This document shows, piece after piece, positions 6,662 to 13,810 of a stretch of DNA of 30,745 nt. Source of the DNA: Streptomyces olivaceus (GTDB taxonomy: Bacteria; Actinomycetota; Actinomycetes; Streptomycetales; Streptomycetaceae); assembly GCF_000721235.1 (NCBI RefSeq), contig NZ_JOFH01000056.1, positions 1-30,745 on the forward strand. Direction: 5' to 3'. Under the pieces are notes generated by a model that made no database searches, was not told the DNA's origin, and saw nothing but the letters and a program-made list of their open reading frames with translations. Both the position numbers and the translations under genes were made by a program. Position 1 is the first letter of the stretch; each line of letters begins with the position of its first letter.

Positions 6662-8365
6662 ATGGACACTCGCCCCCCGTCGGAAGTCGGGGTCGACGAT
6701 TGGACAGTTCGTCCCGACGACACGCCGTACGGGCGGCGTGTCGCCCGGGACAAAGTGTCCGATCACCGACCGGAAGCCGGGTTCGGGGGCGTCGGGCGGG
6801 GCGTCGTGGTGTGGGCCGTCCTCGCGCTGCCCGCGCTCGCCGCGGACCGGCTCGGGATGAACGAACCCCGCGCCCTCTGGCAGCAGCTGGCCGGACTCGG
6901 CGTCCTCGCCGTGGCCGTCGCGCTCGCCCGGCGACGGCCGCTCGCCGCCTTCGCGCTGGGCGCGGGCCTCGGCCTGGCCGCCGCCCCGGCGCTGTTCAGC
7001 GTCTCCTACGGCCCCGCTCTCGCCACGTTCGCCCTCCTGCTCGGCCTGCGCGCACCCCGGGCGCACGCGGCGGTCGCCGGCCTCACCGGCACCGGCGTAC
7101 TGGGCGCAGCGCGGATCGCGCTGACCTGGGCGGACCCGGTGCCCGAGGCGCTGGTGCTGACCGGCACCCTGCTCTTCGGCTGCGTCCTCCCCTGGCTGGC
7201 CGGACGCTACTGGCGGCAGAGCCGCGCCCTCGCCGAGGCCGGCTGGCTGCGGGCGGCCCGGCTTGAGGACGGGCAACGGCACGCCGAGGAAAGGGCCCGG
7301 CTGCGCGAGCGCGCCCGCATCGCCCAGGACATGCACGACTCCCTCGGCCACGAGCTGAGCCTGCTCGCCCTGCGCGCCGCCGCCCTCCAGGTCGCCCCGG
7401 GACTCGCCGACGGTCACCGTGCCGCCGCGGCCGACCTGCGTGCGGCCGCAGCCGACGCCACCGACCACCTGCACCGCATCATCGGCGTACTGCGCGAGGA
7501 CGACGAGCCCGCGCCGCTCGCCCCGGCGGGCGAGAGCCTCGACGAACTCGTCGCCAGAGCCGCCGAGTCGGGGCTCCCCGTCCGCTGGGAGGACGGGCAT
7601 CCCGCGGCCCCGGCGCCGGAACCCGGCGGCCCCGCCGGACGGCTGCTGCACCGGACCCTGCGCGAGGCGCTCACCAACGCCGCCCGGCACGCCCCGGGTG
7701 CTCCCGTCGTCGTCGCGGTCACCGGCCGGGCCTCCGGCACGACGGTCACCGTCACCAACGGCGCCGCCACCGGGCCCGGGGCCCCCTCGGCGGGCGGCAC
7801 GGGCCTGCTCGGCCTGCGCGCCGCCGTCACCTCCGCCGGCGGCGGCTTCGAGGCGGGCCCGCACGGGAAGGGCTTCCGGGTCCGGGCGTACGTGCCCGCG
7901 CAACGGACCGGCGCCCGCGCCCCGGCGCCCACGGCACCCACGGCGCCCACGGCGCCCTTCACGCGCGCCCGCCGCCGTGTGGCCCTCGGCCTGGGCGCCG
8001 CCGCCGGTGCCGGTCTCGTGCTGGTCGGCGCGGCCTTCGGCTGGTACGCGTACACCGAGACCCACGCGGTGCTCGCGCCGAGCGCCTACGCCCCCTTGCG
8101 GCCCGGCACGCCGTACGGCGACCTGGCCGCCGTACTCCCGGACCGCGAGGCCCACGATCCGCCCACCGACCGCGCCCCCGCGCCACCGGCGGGCACCGAC
8201 TGCCATTACTACCGGGCGAGCGGCGAACTCCTCGTCTCCGTCGACCACTTCCGGCTCTGCTTCGACGGGCGGAACCGGCTGGCGGCCAAGGACGTCGTCC
8301 CGGGGGCGGGCCGCACCGGCGAGGCACCCGGGACACGTGCCGCCCGAGAGGAGACCGCACGGTGA
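6662..8365 (+). CDS. NarL-type sensor histidine kinase with C-terminal membrane-anchored domain
   Basis: A 567-residue kinase. After a hydrophilic N-terminus, four to five TM segments lie in about 45-180, then a coiled linker and a HisKA_3 box ARIAQDMHDSLGHELS (H225). The HATPase domain has N-box LREALTNAARHA and G-box GGTGLLGLRAAV, ending about 411. Unusually the protein continues: an APTAPTAPTAP tract (9-bp DNA tandem repeat near 7927-7955), a further TM helix (about 438-462) and about 105 residues with two cysteines (C514, C533) that would lie outside the cell. ATG 6662 is followed by the first hydrophilic segment and preceded by TACCGT; frame upstream is antisense to mutY. The stop overlaps the GTG of the cognate regulator by 4 nt. 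The signal is unknown. Confidence 0.9.
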   Translation: MDTRPPSEVGVDDWTVRPDDTPYGRRVARDKVSDHRPEAGFGGVGRGVVVWAVLALPALAADRLGMNEPRALWQQLAGLGVLAVAVALARRRPLAAFALGAGLGLAAAPALFSVSYGPALATFALLLGLRAPRAHAAVAGLTGTGVLGAARIALTWADPVPEALVLTGTLLFGCVLPWLAGRYWRQSRALAEAGWLRAARLEDGQRHAEERARLRERARIAQDMHDSLGHELSLLALRAAALQVAPGLADGHRAAAADLRAAAADATDHLHRIIGVLREDDEPAPLAPAGESLDELVARAAESGLPVRWEDGHPAAPAPEPGGPAGRLLHRTLREALTNAARHAPGAPVVVAVTGRASGTTVTVTNGAATGPGAPSAGGTGLLGLRAAVTSAGGGFEAGPHGKGFRVRAYVPAQRTGARAPAPTAPTAPTAPFTRARRRVALGLGAAAGAGLVLVGAAFGWYAYTETHAVLAPSAYAPLRPGTPYGDLAAVLPDREAHDPPTDRAPAPPAGTDCHYYRASGELLVSVDHFRLCFDGRNRLAAKDVVPGAGRTGEAPGTRAAREETAR

Positions 8366-9048
8366 TCAGGGTCCTGCTGGCCGACGACGAGGCGATGGTG
8401 CGGGCCGGTGTGCGTGCCATCCTGGCGAGCGGCGGAGGCAGCGAGGTGGTCGCGGAGGCGGGCGACGGCCGCGAGGCGGTCGAACTGGCCCGCGCCCACC
8501 GCCCCGACGTCGCCCTGCTGGACATCCGCATGCCGCGTCTGGACGGCCTGACGGCGGCCGAGGAGATCGTCCGGAACATCCCCGGCACCGCGGTCGCCAT
8601 GCTCACCACCTTCTCCGAACAGGCCTACGTCGCCCGGGCGCTGACCGCGGGTGCCACCGGTTTCCTGCTCAAGTCCGGTGACCCCTACGAACTGATGGCC
8701 GGTGTCCGGGCCGTGGCCGAGGGCGCCGCCTTCCTCTCCCCGAAGGTCGCCCGGTACGTCGTCGAGGACCTCGGCGGGGGAGCGGGCGGCGGACGCCTGG
8801 CGCGGCAGGAACACGCCCGTGCCCGCGTCGCGCGGCTCAGCCCCCGCGAACGCGAGGTCCTCGGACTCGTCGGCGCCGGCCTGTCCAACCCGGAGATCGC
8901 CGCCCGCCTGCACCTCGTCGAGGGCACGGTGAAGGCGTACGTCAGCGCGGTCCTGGAGCGGCTGGCGGTACGCAACCGGGTCCGGGCGGCGATCGTGGCC
9001 TACGAGGCGGGCCTGATCGACGGCGACGGCGACGGCAGCAGCGCCTGA
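8362..9048 (+). CDS. NarL/FixJ-type response regulator
   Basis: A 228-residue regulator. The receiver has LLADDEAMVRAG, phospho-acceptor D54 in ALLDIRMPRLDG, AMLTTF and the conserved lysine in FLLKSGDP. The C-terminal LuxR-type HTH (about 163-225) has LSPREREVLGLVGAGLSN followed by EIAARLHLVEGTVKAYVSAV. The GTG start overlaps the kinase stop (GTGA), so the two are translationally coupled and form a cognate pair. The last residues (GDGDGSSA) are low-complexity. Its regulon is unknown; a perfect palindrome upstream of the operon (6611-6626) is one possible target. Confidence 0.93.
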   Translation: MIRVLLADDEAMVRAGVRAILASGGGSEVVAEAGDGREAVELARAHRPDVALLDIRMPRLDGLTAAEEIVRNIPGTAVAMLTTFSEQAYVARALTAGATGFLLKSGDPYELMAGVRAVAEGAAFLSPKVARYVVEDLGGGAGGGRLARQEHARARVARLSPREREVLGLVGAGLSNPEIAARLHLVEGTVKAYVSAVLERLAVRNRVRAAIVAYEAGLIDGDGDGSSA

Positions 9049-9093
9049 GCCGGGCGTCCGGGCCGGAACACGCGGATGCCCTGCCGCCCGTCG

Positions 9094-9152
9094 CCTCCCT
9101 CACGGGAGGTCCGGCCCGGTCCGGCCCCACGGGAGGTCCGGCACGGTCCGGC
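9094..9152. repeat. 25-bp direct repeat and hairpin between convergent genes
   Basis: Two 25-bp copies at 9101-9125 and 9128-9152 differ at one base and begin CACGGGAGGTCCGGC. The first copy also forms a hairpin with the preceding bases (CCTCCC 9094-9099 with GGGAGG 9104-9109). The element fills the gap between the stop codons of the response regulator and the PAP2 gene, so a role as a bidirectional terminator is plausible. Confidence 0.6.
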
Positions 9153-9803
9153 TCATCGGCGCCCTTGCGAGCCCATGTACGGGGGCGCGGGCGCGGCGGC
9201 GGGCCCCGGGCCGCTCAGCCACCGCGCCGCGGGGGCGCCGGAGTCCCGCATCGCCTCGGCCAGCCGCGTCACCGGGCGCGTGCCGAGCCGTACCGCCGCG
9301 GCGGCGACTACGGCGCCGAGCAGCAGGCCCGCGGCGACGTCGTGCGGGTAGTGGACGCCGACGAAAACCCGGGAGAAGGCCATCAGCAGGGCCAACGGCA
9401 CCGTCAGCCAGACCAGCGCCCGCCGGATCAGGACCAGGGCGACGGCCGAAGCGCCCGCGATCGTCGCGTGGTTGCTCGGGAAGGACCAGTCGCCGGTCGG
9501 CGGGCATGCGGCCAGCGAGGACACTGCTCCGTCGACCGCCCGGCACGGACGTTCCTCCGTGAGAGCGGACTTGAGCAGCTCACTGCAGACATACGCGACA
9601 GCCGTGGCCAGGGGTGCAAGGGCCGCGATCGCGAACGCCCGGCCGTCGCCGCGCCGCGAGCGCCACCAGGCGACCACGAACAGCGCCCCGAACAACAGGA
9701 TGCCCGCCTCCGTCCACACCTCCACGGTGTGTTGCACCCACGCCGGGGTGTCCTGGGCGAAGCCGGTGATGTCGCGGTACAGCTCGTCGTCCTCGAAGGT
9801 CAT
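9153..9803 (-). CDS. PAP2-family membrane phosphatase
   Basis: A 216-residue integral membrane protein with the three PAP2 signatures: KSALTEERP (KX6RP), FPSNHA (PSGH-like, with Asn for Gly) and SRVFVGVHYPHD (SRX5HX3D). The family removes phosphate from lipid or isoprenoid pyrophosphates; an envelope lipid substrate is likely but not determined. About five TM segments alternate with short loops; the catalytic motifs lie on one membrane face. I chose ATG 9803 because TACCGT (9812-9817, minus strand) sits 8 nt upstream, which fits a leaderless transcript. In-frame GTGs at 9809 and 9839 are alternatives; 9839 adds 12 residues and has no ribosome binding site. Confidence 0.9.
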   Translation of the reverse strand: MTFEDDELYRDITGFAQDTPAWVQHTVEVWTEAGILLFGALFVVAWWRSRRGDGRAFAIAALAPLATAVAYVCSELLKSALTEERPCRAVDGAVSSLAACPPTGDWSFPSNHATIAGASAVALVLIRRALVWLTVPLALLMAFSRVFVGVHYPHDVAAGLLLGAVVAAAAVRLGTRPVTRLAEAMRDSGAPAARWLSGPGPAAAPAPPYMGSQGRR

Positions 9804-9811
9804 GCTCACGG

Positions 9812-9817
9812 ACGGTA
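9812..9817 (-). promoter_or_regulatory. Candidate -10 box, leaderless PAP2 transcript
   Basis: TACCGT on the minus strand, 8 nt before ATG 9803. No Shine-Dalgarno sequence is present. Confidence 0.4.
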
Positions 9818-9975
9818 GGCGGGTGCCCGGTACGGTCACACCCCGCGATCGGCATGTGGCCCACCCGACGATCGACAGGGGGCGTGGGATGCTTCCGGAC
9901 GATCTCCGGGATGATGATCCGTAAAAGTTGCGAGTCTGAACGGCGGGTGGGACATGGGAACGCGCCGATCTCTCG

Positions 9976-9981
9976 TACAGT
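9976..9981 (+). promoter_or_regulatory. Candidate -10 box, leaderless transcript
   Basis: TACAGT lies 7 nt before GTG 9989. There is no Shine-Dalgarno sequence, and no clear -35 at 16-18 bp. Confidence 0.45.
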
Positions 9982-9988
9982 TTGCGCC

Positions 9989-10855
9989 GTGGGATCTCTG
10001 CGCAATCCGGTCGGGCCGCTTCCCTCCTCCATCTACTGGCGACGGAGGGCCGTACTGCTGTCCTTTTTCGCCCTGTTGGCGCTGCTGATCACGTGGATCG
10101 TGGTCTCCGGCGGCGGGGGCGGTGACGGAGGCCGCGACGACAGCGCGAACGGCAAGGACCCGGCGCCGTCGATCACCCCGGGCCCCTCGGGCTCCGGGCC
10201 GGCGATCAGCCAGGCCCCGGGCGGCCGCGACGAGTCGGAGAGCAGGGAACCCGGCGACTCGGGTTCGGGGTCGGGCTCGGGTGGTTCCGGGGATGGCGAC
10301 GGCGGTGACGACGGCAACGGCGGTGGCTCCGGGGGTGGTTCGGGGTCCGGCGGGTCGGGCAGCGCCGGTGGCTCGGACTCCGGTGGCGGTGGCGGTGGCG
10401 CGGCGACCGGAGTCGGCGCGGACGACGTCCTGCCGGGCGGCTCCAGCCTGCCCGACTGCACCGCGGGAGCGGTGAAGTTGAGCCTGCGCAGCGTCCGCAA
10501 CAGCTACTCGCCCGGACAGACGCCCGCCTTCGAACTGACCGCGCAGAACACCTCCGGCTCCGACTGCCGCATCGATCTCGGCCCCGAGCACGCGGTGTTC
10601 ACCATCACGCCGGCCGGTGAGGACGACGCGTACTGGGCCTCCGACGACTGCGTGAAGGGCGGCAAGGGCAGCCTGCAGTACCGGGTGGCCGCGAACAGCG
10701 GCATCGCCTACACCGTGAAGTGGGACCGCAAGCCCAGCGCCGCCGAGTGCGGGACGCCCCCGGCGGGCTCGGCCAAGGCGGGAACGTACCTGGTGGAGGC
10801 CAAGCCGGCCGGTTTCGGGAAGGTGCGCACGTCGTTCGTCCTCGACAGCGACTGA
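9989..10855 (+). CDS. Membrane-anchored protein with Gly/Ser linker and extracellular domain
   Basis: A 288-residue protein of unknown function. A short cytoplasmic start (MGSLRNPVGPLPSSIYWRRR) leads into one TM helix (about 21-40). Next comes a long Gly/Ser/Asp linker (about 41-145), then a compact domain with five cysteines (LPDCTAGAVKLSLRS, GSDCRIDLGP, ASDDC, AAEC) that resembles the beta-sandwich DUF4232-like domains of actinomycete surface proteins. GTG 9989 is chosen because TACAGT lies 7 nt upstream and the conserved SLRNPVGPLP segment begins there; the open frame extends further left without support. The coding strand of the linker is G-tract-rich (10261-10292, 10331-10359). It converges on disA with 51 bp between stops. 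Confidence 0.85.
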   Translation: MGSLRNPVGPLPSSIYWRRRAVLLSFFALLALLITWIVVSGGGGGDGGRDDSANGKDPAPSITPGPSGSGPAISQAPGGRDESESREPGDSGSGSGSGGSGDGDGGDDGNGGGSGGGSGSGGSGSAGGSDSGGGGGGAATGVGADDVLPGGSSLPDCTAGAVKLSLRSVRNSYSPGQTPAFELTAQNTSGSDCRIDLGPEHAVFTITPAGEDDAYWASDDCVKGGKGSLQYRVAANSGIAYTVKWDRKPSAAECGTPPAGSAKAGTYLVEAKPAGFGKVRTSFVLDSD

Positions 10856-10906
10856 GCGGCCCCGCGGCGCACGGGGACCGCCGGGCGCGGTCTCGGAGAC
10901 GCCGTC

Positions 10907-12031
10907 TCAGACGTACCGCTCCAGGATCGACGACTCGGCCAGCCGCGACAGGCCCTCGCGCACGCTGCGCGCCCGCGCCTCGCCGACGCCGTCCACCGTC
11001 TGCAGGTCGTCCACGCTCGCGGCGAGCAGCTTCTGCAGGCCGCCGAAGTGCTCCACCAGGCGGTCGATGATCGCGCCGGGCAGCCGCGGCACCTTCGCCA
11101 GCAGCCGGAACCCGCGGGGCGACACGGCGGAGTCCAGCGTCTCGGGCGACCCGGTGTAGCCCAGGGCACGGGCCACCGTGGACAGTTCGAGCAGCTCGGC
11201 GTGGCTGAGCTTGTCCAGCTCGGCCAGTGCCTCGTCGACCGTGCGGGACCGCTTCGCGGTCGGCTCGGGCACGTAGTCCCGCACGACCAGCTCGCGCTCC
11301 GGCTCCACACCGGCGATCAGCTCGTCCAACTGCAGCGCGAGCAGCCGCCCGTCCGTGCCCAGCTCCACCACGTACTCTGCGATCTCGGTGGCGATCCGGC
11401 GCACCATCTCCAGGCGCTGCGCGACCGCCGAGACGTCCCGGACGGTCACCAGGTCCTCGATCTCCAGCGCCGACAGTGTGCCCGCGACCTCGTCGAGCCG
11501 CAGCTTGTACCGCTCCAGGGTGGCCAGCGCCTGGTTGGCCCGGGACAGGATCGCCGCCGAGTCCTCCAGCACGCGCCGCTGCCCGTCGACGTACAGCGCG
11601 ATCAGCCGCATGGACTGCGAGACGGACACGACGGGGAAGCCGACCTGTTTGCTGACCCGGTCCGCCGTGCGGTGCCGGGTGCCGGTCTCCTCGGTGGGGA
11701 TCGTGGGGTCCGGGAGCATCTGCACGCCCGCCCGCAAGATCTTCGAGAGGTCCGAGGAGAGCACGATGCCGCCGTCGAGCTTGCACAGTTCGCGCAGCCG
11801 GGTCGCGGTGAACTCGACGTCCAGCACGAAACCGCCCGTGCACATCGACTCGACGGTCTTGTCGGAACCCAGCACGATCAGACCGCCGGTGTTGCCGCGC
11901 AGGACCCGCTCCAGGCCGTCGCGCAGCGAGGTGCCGGGCGCCACGGCGCTCAGTGAGGCGCGCATCAGGCCATCGGCACCGGCACTCCCACCGGACTTTC
12001 CGGGAGCTGCTGCCCGGTCGTTGGCTGCCAC
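10907..12031 (-). CDS. disA: Diadenylate cyclase DisA, DNA integrity scanning protein
   Basis: A 374-residue DisA that makes c-di-AMP from two ATP. The N-terminal DAC domain carries [12 protein letters not shown] (D86-G-G) and GTRHRTADR (RHR 119-121). A helical linker follows ([20 protein letters not shown]), then a C-terminal HhH DNA-binding region ([19 protein letters not shown] ... [20 protein letters not shown]). The canonical DGA motif reads DGG here. GTG 12031 has AGGAG four nt upstream and gives the usual length; the frame extends 26 codons further without support. It lies 81 bp downstream of radA on the same strand, the usual radA-disA pairing. RadA is known in Bacillus to restrain DisA activity. 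Confidence 0.96.
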   Translation of the reverse strand: MAANDRAAAPGKSGGSAGADGLMRASLSAVAPGTSLRDGLERVLRGNTGGLIVLGSDKTVESMCTGGFVLDVEFTATRLRELCKLDGGIVLSSDLSKILRAGVQMLPDPTIPTEETGTRHRTADRVSKQVGFPVVSVSQSMRLIALYVDGQRRVLEDSAAILSRANQALATLERYKLRLDEVAGTLSALEIEDLVTVRDVSAVAQRLEMVRRIATEIAEYVVELGTDGRLLALQLDELIAGVEPERELVVRDYVPEPTAKRSRTVDEALAELDKLSHAELLELSTVARALGYTGSPETLDSAVSPRGFRLLAKVPRLPGAIIDRLVEHFGGLQKLLAASVDDLQTVDGVGEARARSVREGLSRLAESSILERYV

Positions 12032-12112
12032 TGCACTCCTCCGGTCGCAGGTTCTTCTGGTGCCCCCGCGCCGCACACTCGGTCGTACGGACGGGCGAGA
12101 CCAGGGCAAAGT

Positions 12113-13522
12113 CTACCGGCGGTCCTCCTCCTCCCGTGGGGCCTCTCGCCGACGCGAGCGCGGAAGCACCCGCAGGGCGTCCCCTATGTCCGCGACTTCC
12201 AGGACCTTCATGCCGTCCGGGACCCGCCCCGGGTCGCTCGGTACCAGCGCGTGTGTGAAGCCCAGGCGGTGTGCCTCGGAGAGTCTGCGCTGCACGCCCG
12301 TGACCCGTCTCACCTCTCCGGCGAGACCGACCTCGCCGATCGCGACGAGGTTCTTGGGCAGCGGGGTGTCGCTGGCGGCACTCGCCAGGGCGAGCGCGAT
12401 GGCGAGGTCGGCGGCCGGCTCGGAGAGCCTCACCCCGCCCACCGTCGCGCTGTAGATGTCCCGCTTGCCCAGGGCGCTGATGCGGCCGCGCTGCTCGAGG
12501 ACCGCCAGCATCATCGAGACGCGCGACGTCTCCAGACCGGAGGTCGTGCGCCGGGGAGAGGGAATCTGCGAGTCGACGGTCAGCGCCTGCACCTCGGCGA
12601 CCAGCGGCCGGCGTCCCTCCAGGGTGACGGTCAGACAGGTGCCGGGCACGGGCTCGGCACGCCGGGTGAGGAACAGTCCGCTGGGGTCGGCCAGGCCCGT
12701 GATGCCCTCGTCGTGCAGCTCGAAGCAGCCGACCTCGTCGGTCGTGCCGTACCGGTTCTTGACGCCCCGCACGAGCCGCAGCCGCGCGTGCCGGTCGCCC
12801 TCGAAGTGCAGTACGACGTCGACGAGGTGCTCCAGGAGCCGGGGTCCGGCGATGGCACCGTCCTTGGTGACGTGGCCCACGAGCAGCGTGGACATCCCGC
12901 GCTCCTTGGAGGTCCGGATCAGCGCCCCCGCCACCTCCCGCACCTGCGCCATGCCGCCCGGGGCGCCGTCGATCTCGGGCGAGGCCACCGTCTGCACGGA
13001 GTCGAGGATCAGCAGCGACGGCTTCACGGCGTCCAGGTGCCCGAGCACCGCCGCGAGGTCGGTCTCGGCCGCCAGGTACAGATGGTCGTCGATGGCCTTG
13101 ATCCGGTCGGCGCGCAGCCGCACCTGGCTCGCCGACTCCTCACCGGTGACGTAGAGCGTGCGGTGCTCGTCGCTCGCCGACTTGGCGGCCACGTCGAGCA
13201 GCAGGGTGGACTTGCCGACGCCCGGCTCACCCGCGAGCAGCACCACGGCGCCGGGCACCAGACCGCCGCCGAGCACCCGGTCCAGCTCGGGCACGCCGGT
13301 GGGACGGGCGGTCGCCTGCCGTCCGTCGACCTCGCCGATGGGCAGCGCGGAGGTGGTGACCCGTCCCGGAGTCGTCGTACGGACGGCAGGCGCGCCGTAC
13401 TCCTCGACCGTGCCCCAGGCCTGGCACTCGGGGCAGCGGCCGAGCCATTTGGCCGTCTGCCAACCGCACTCGGTGCAGCGGAAGGACGGCCGTTCCTTGG
13501 TGGACTTCGTACGGGCAGCCAT
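12113..13522 (-). CDS. radA: DNA repair protein RadA
   Basis: A 469-residue RecA-like branch-migration ATPase. The N-terminal C4 zinc finger (CTECGWQTAKWLGRCPEC) is followed by the ATPase core with Walker A GEPGVGKST, Walker B LLILDSVQT and the RadA-specific KNRYG motif (KNRFG in most species). The C-terminal Lon-protease-like domain includes SALGKRDIYSATVGGVRL and LVAIGEVGLAGEVRRV; the tail is charged (RRREAPREEEDRR). ATG 13522 precedes a typical MAARTKS start; TACGGT 6 nt upstream suggests a leaderless mRNA. The much longer upstream frame covers non-coding DNA. It is followed by disA. Confidence 0.96.
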   Translation of the reverse strand: MAARTKSTKERPSFRCTECGWQTAKWLGRCPECQAWGTVEEYGAPAVRTTTPGRVTTSALPIGEVDGRQATARPTGVPELDRVLGGGLVPGAVVLLAGEPGVGKSTLLLDVAAKSASDEHRTLYVTGEESASQVRLRADRIKAIDDHLYLAAETDLAAVLGHLDAVKPSLLILDSVQTVASPEIDGAPGGMAQVREVAGALIRTSKERGMSTLLVGHVTKDGAIAGPRLLEHLVDVVLHFEGDRHARLRLVRGVKNRYGTTDEVGCFELHDEGITGLADPSGLFLTRRAEPVPGTCLTVTLEGRRPLVAEVQALTVDSQIPSPRRTTSGLETSRVSMMLAVLEQRGRISALGKRDIYSATVGGVRLSEPAADLAIALALASAASDTPLPKNLVAIGEVGLAGEVRRVTGVQRRLSEAHRLGFTHALVPSDPGRVPDGMKVLEVADIGDALRVLPRSRRREAPREEEDRR

Positions 13523-13528
13523 GCACGA

Positions 13529-13534
13529 ACCGTA
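13529..13534 (-). promoter_or_regulatory. Candidate -10 box, leaderless radA transcript
   Basis: TACGGT on the minus strand, 6 nt before ATG 13522. There is no Shine-Dalgarno sequence and no clear -35. Confidence 0.45.
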
Positions 13535-13798
13535 ACGGGCGCCACTGACACCGCCCCGCCCCGCCCGCCGGACGGCCGCCCCGCCCGGCGGACTGCCGGC
13601 AGCCGCCCGGCCGGACGACCGCAACCGCCCGGCGGACGACCGCCGGCCGGTCCCCGGCCGCCCCCGAGGGCACCCCGGGCACCCCGAACGAGCCGCCGAT
13701 GCCCCGGAATAACAGGCTCCTGTCCCCTTATGAGGGATCGTTTCACCCGTACGGATTAAAAGTGGCCAACGCGCCAGTTCGCGCCACCCATAGCCGCC
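13535..13798. other. Divergent intergenic region between radA and the BACON fusion gene
   Basis: About 264 bp with no credible gene. The left part (13553-13680) is a simple GC tract of CCGCCCGGCGGAC-like direct and inverted units. The right part holds an unusually AT-rich patch (about 13708-13762, containing GAATAAC, CTTATGAGG and GGATTAAAAGT) that could carry a further promoter or operator for the rightward gene. Confidence 0.5.
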
Positions 13799-13804
13799 TA
13801 CGGT
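13799..13804 (+). promoter_or_regulatory. Candidate -10 box, leaderless BACON-fusion transcript
   Basis: TACGGT lies 6 nt before GTG 13811 and 9 nt before ATG 13814. No Shine-Dalgarno sequence is present. Confidence 0.45.
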
Positions 13805-13810
13805 CGCCGA

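Noticed and set aside
9957..9977. GGAAC before the 9989 gene as an ECF promoter
   Set aside because: The distance to any CGTA/CGTC box is only 12 bp.
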